Notes under the pieces: generated by a model
Told to the model about the DNA's origin: nothing
The model's input: only the letters and a program-made list of their open reading frames with translations
Database searches by the model: none
Shown here: one piece after another, positions 63,501 through 64,000 of the stretch
Position numbering within the stretch: position 1 is the first letter of the stretch
How the letters are laid out: each line of letters starts with the position of its first letter
Assembly (NCBI GenBank): GCA_023433275.1
Contig: JAEZDN010000165.1
Coordinates: 62,001 to 126,000, forward strand
Direction of reading: 5' to 3'
Length of the DNA stretch: 64,000 nt
Source: Verrucomicrobiota bacterium
GTDB lineage: Bacteria; Verrucomicrobiota; Verrucomicrobiia; Opitutales; Opitutaceae
Translations under genes and position numbers: made by a program

Positions 63501-64000
63501 GCGTTACGTGCGGCTGGCGGTGGCCGACAATGGGGTGGGCATTGCGCGCGAGCATCTGGTCAAGATATTCGACCCGTACTTCACCACGAAGACCCAGGGC
63601 AGCGGGCTCGGGCTGGCCACGGTGTACTCGATCATTCGCAAGCACGACGGGCACATCGTGGCAGAATCCGAGCCAGGCAAGGGCACGGTCTTCCGCCTCT
63701 GGCTGCCCGCAGGCGGACCGGTCGGCCTGAAGGCCGGCGCCGGGCCGGAAGCCAAGCAGCCGGCGGGAAGGTCGCGCGTGCTTTTCATGGACGACGAGGA
63801 GGCCATCCGCGGCATGGCGGCCATTTTCATGGACCGGCTGGGATTCGATTGCGAAACGGCCGCGGATGGTGCCGAGGCATTGCGCAAGTACCGCGAGGCA
63901 TTGGAAACCGGCCGCCGGTACGAGGCGGTTCTCATGGATTTGACGGTCCCGGGCGGCATGGGGGGGCGCGAGGCCATGGAGCATCTCCTGCGGCTTGACC
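60529..64000 (+). CDS. hybrid histidine kinase fused to an NMT1/THI5-type binding domain, 3' partial
   Basis: The first 1157 residues of a gene that runs off the window. Order: signal peptide (about 1-26), NMT1/SsuA-type solute-binding domain (about 34-290; LQLPYSHQFQFAGVYAAMEQGYF), one membrane span (about 343-362), a PAS-like region and two or three PAS domains (about 380-830), an NtrB-like kinase core with His848 in GGIAHDFNNIL, HATPase with NGVGIAREH and GSGLGLATV, and a receiver with Asp1137 in LMDLTVPGG. The binding domain family takes thiamine precursors, sulfonates or nitrate-type ligands. Fused to a kinase it should act as a sensor. The ATG at 60529 is in frame with the signal peptide. 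Confidence 0.88.
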   Translation, partial: MTLGSHLRHLVFGLLSWVIGTGAIGAEGEGLERVVLQLPYSHQFQFAGVYAAMEQGYFREEGLEVEVRATSAVYRSSIAEVLSGRAEFGIAQGPQLIGSRLSGDPVVVVAAIMQHSPQVLVTLAEANLNTPHDLIGKRVAMDQTSLQSEVRLMLEREGVGFDRIKIVPNHWRDNELVDGTADAMSGFVIDLPHAMKKAGTPVRVMRPQDYGVDFYGDCVFTSETVATRDPRRLAGMRRAIVRGWQYALQHPDEVIALILERYPVDAAVSRRPESDGEAMKYEANQMSLLINADLVELGHINPGRWNRMGEIIRGYDGQGDLARLEGMLYEPPAAAGERLQAIAPWLLWGLAAALIVAAGAVLTNRRLQSLVERRTRELELSEQRQREYFDLAPAPILIEDYTALESVLAGFRAAGITDLRAHLRDAGEKRVRELHQLKRVVAANRLALSRNGFQTIEDLNRRLDEVATAQTLETFIEELAAIWDGVDHLTLDKVYQLNEGEVAHLLLNWQVTRRGGRADLANVRLVFTDVTSQKKAELALRQSEERYRLLFEQAPLAVVEFDYSGLREWFKELRARGVADLAAHFEAHPAEREVMLAKAPLVDVNQSTLRLLGAKSKGELVARLKDVYTESLIRVRCDNAVRLWHGILTATGEFDLKRLDGERRTIAFHWQMLEEEGRPSFGRTQSVLVDITEKLAAERRLRESEARYRELFERAAGGIYRSSPEGVFLTINPALARMFGFARPEEMIAWAEQHAAQSLYVRPGRRDEFRAAFGRAGQVSDFESEVVARDGRTIWISENAREVRDAQGRLLYYEGFVADITDRRQLEAEMARASKLEAVGILAGGIAHDFNNILTVVLGNVTLAEADTDADSAISRRLADARRATLRARDLTLQLLTFAKGGEPLKASVDLPDVLKESSAFALHGAKARAEFNIAPDLWPVNADKGQLGQVVQNLVINAVQAMPAGGVVTITAENTELDGATPGGPPLAAGRYVRLAVADNGVGIAREHLVKIFDPYFTTKTQGSGLGLATVYSIIRKHDGHIVAESEPGKGTVFRLWLPAGGPVGLKAGAGPEAKQPAGRSRVLFMDDEEAIRGMAAIFMDRLGFDCETAADGAEALRKYREALETGRRYEAVLMDLTVPGGMGGREAMEHLLRLD

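Overview
The window is about 64 kb of gene-dense, GC-rich bacterial DNA with no rRNA, prophage, insertion sequence or CRISPR array. Two PEP-CTERM proteins, a three-gene sdhCAB of the b558 type, a propeller-type hybrid sensor kinase, weak Shine-Dalgarno signals and several families of small palindromic repeats suggest a Verrucomicrobiota genome, probably Opitutaceae. This placement is inference from gene content and style; no marker gene was aligned.

Layout. Positions 1-6062 hold an arginine block, all on +: the 3' end of an ornithine-type decarboxylase, argB, argD, argF and argG, interrupted by a convergent prepilin gene. Positions 6346-9946 are a translationally coupled trio: an oligopeptide-binding protein, a LytS-type kinase and a LytTR regulator. 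Positions 10636-14633 (-) are an mlaEFD lipid-transport operon led by a secreted protein with aromatic repeats. Positions 14826-20689 hold rsmD and rsmE (convergent), a LuxR-type regulator and a 1293-residue hybrid kinase. Positions 20856-21949 pair a 58-residue peptide ORF with a YcaO-like protein, followed by tRNA-Gly. Positions 22187-29675 hold a PilC/GspF protein, an NtrC-like regulator whose ATPase motifs are lost, carB, purU and a YfgM-like protein. Positions 29721-36120 hold two PEP-CTERM genes, tRNA-Pro, a LysM protein, a Nudix hydrolase, a PaaK-like ligase and a TPR protein. Positions 36261-39901 are sdhCAB. Positions 40071-46266 are mixed: small proteins, two lipoproteins, an AbgT transporter, lysA and gpsA.

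From 46316 to 54735 (-) lies a copper/heavy-metal module: a secreted Cys-rich protein, CusB with extra metal-binding ends, CusA, an ECF sigma factor with a five-cysteine tail, and CopA with a His-rich N-terminus. The sigma factor may sense the metal directly, as CorE does in Myxococcus. From 54853 to 60355 (-) follow an EamA transporter, a PfpI protein, a MocR regulator, an outer-membrane barrel protein and a PhzF protein. The window ends inside a large + gene that fuses an NMT1-type binding domain to a PAS/histidine kinase/receiver.

Points most worth a second look are the YcaO-plus-peptide pair, the metal module with its Cys-tailed sigma factor, palindromic elements lying in frame inside cusA and at the end of argF, the binding-protein/LytS/LytTR trio, and the degenerate NtrC-like regulator.
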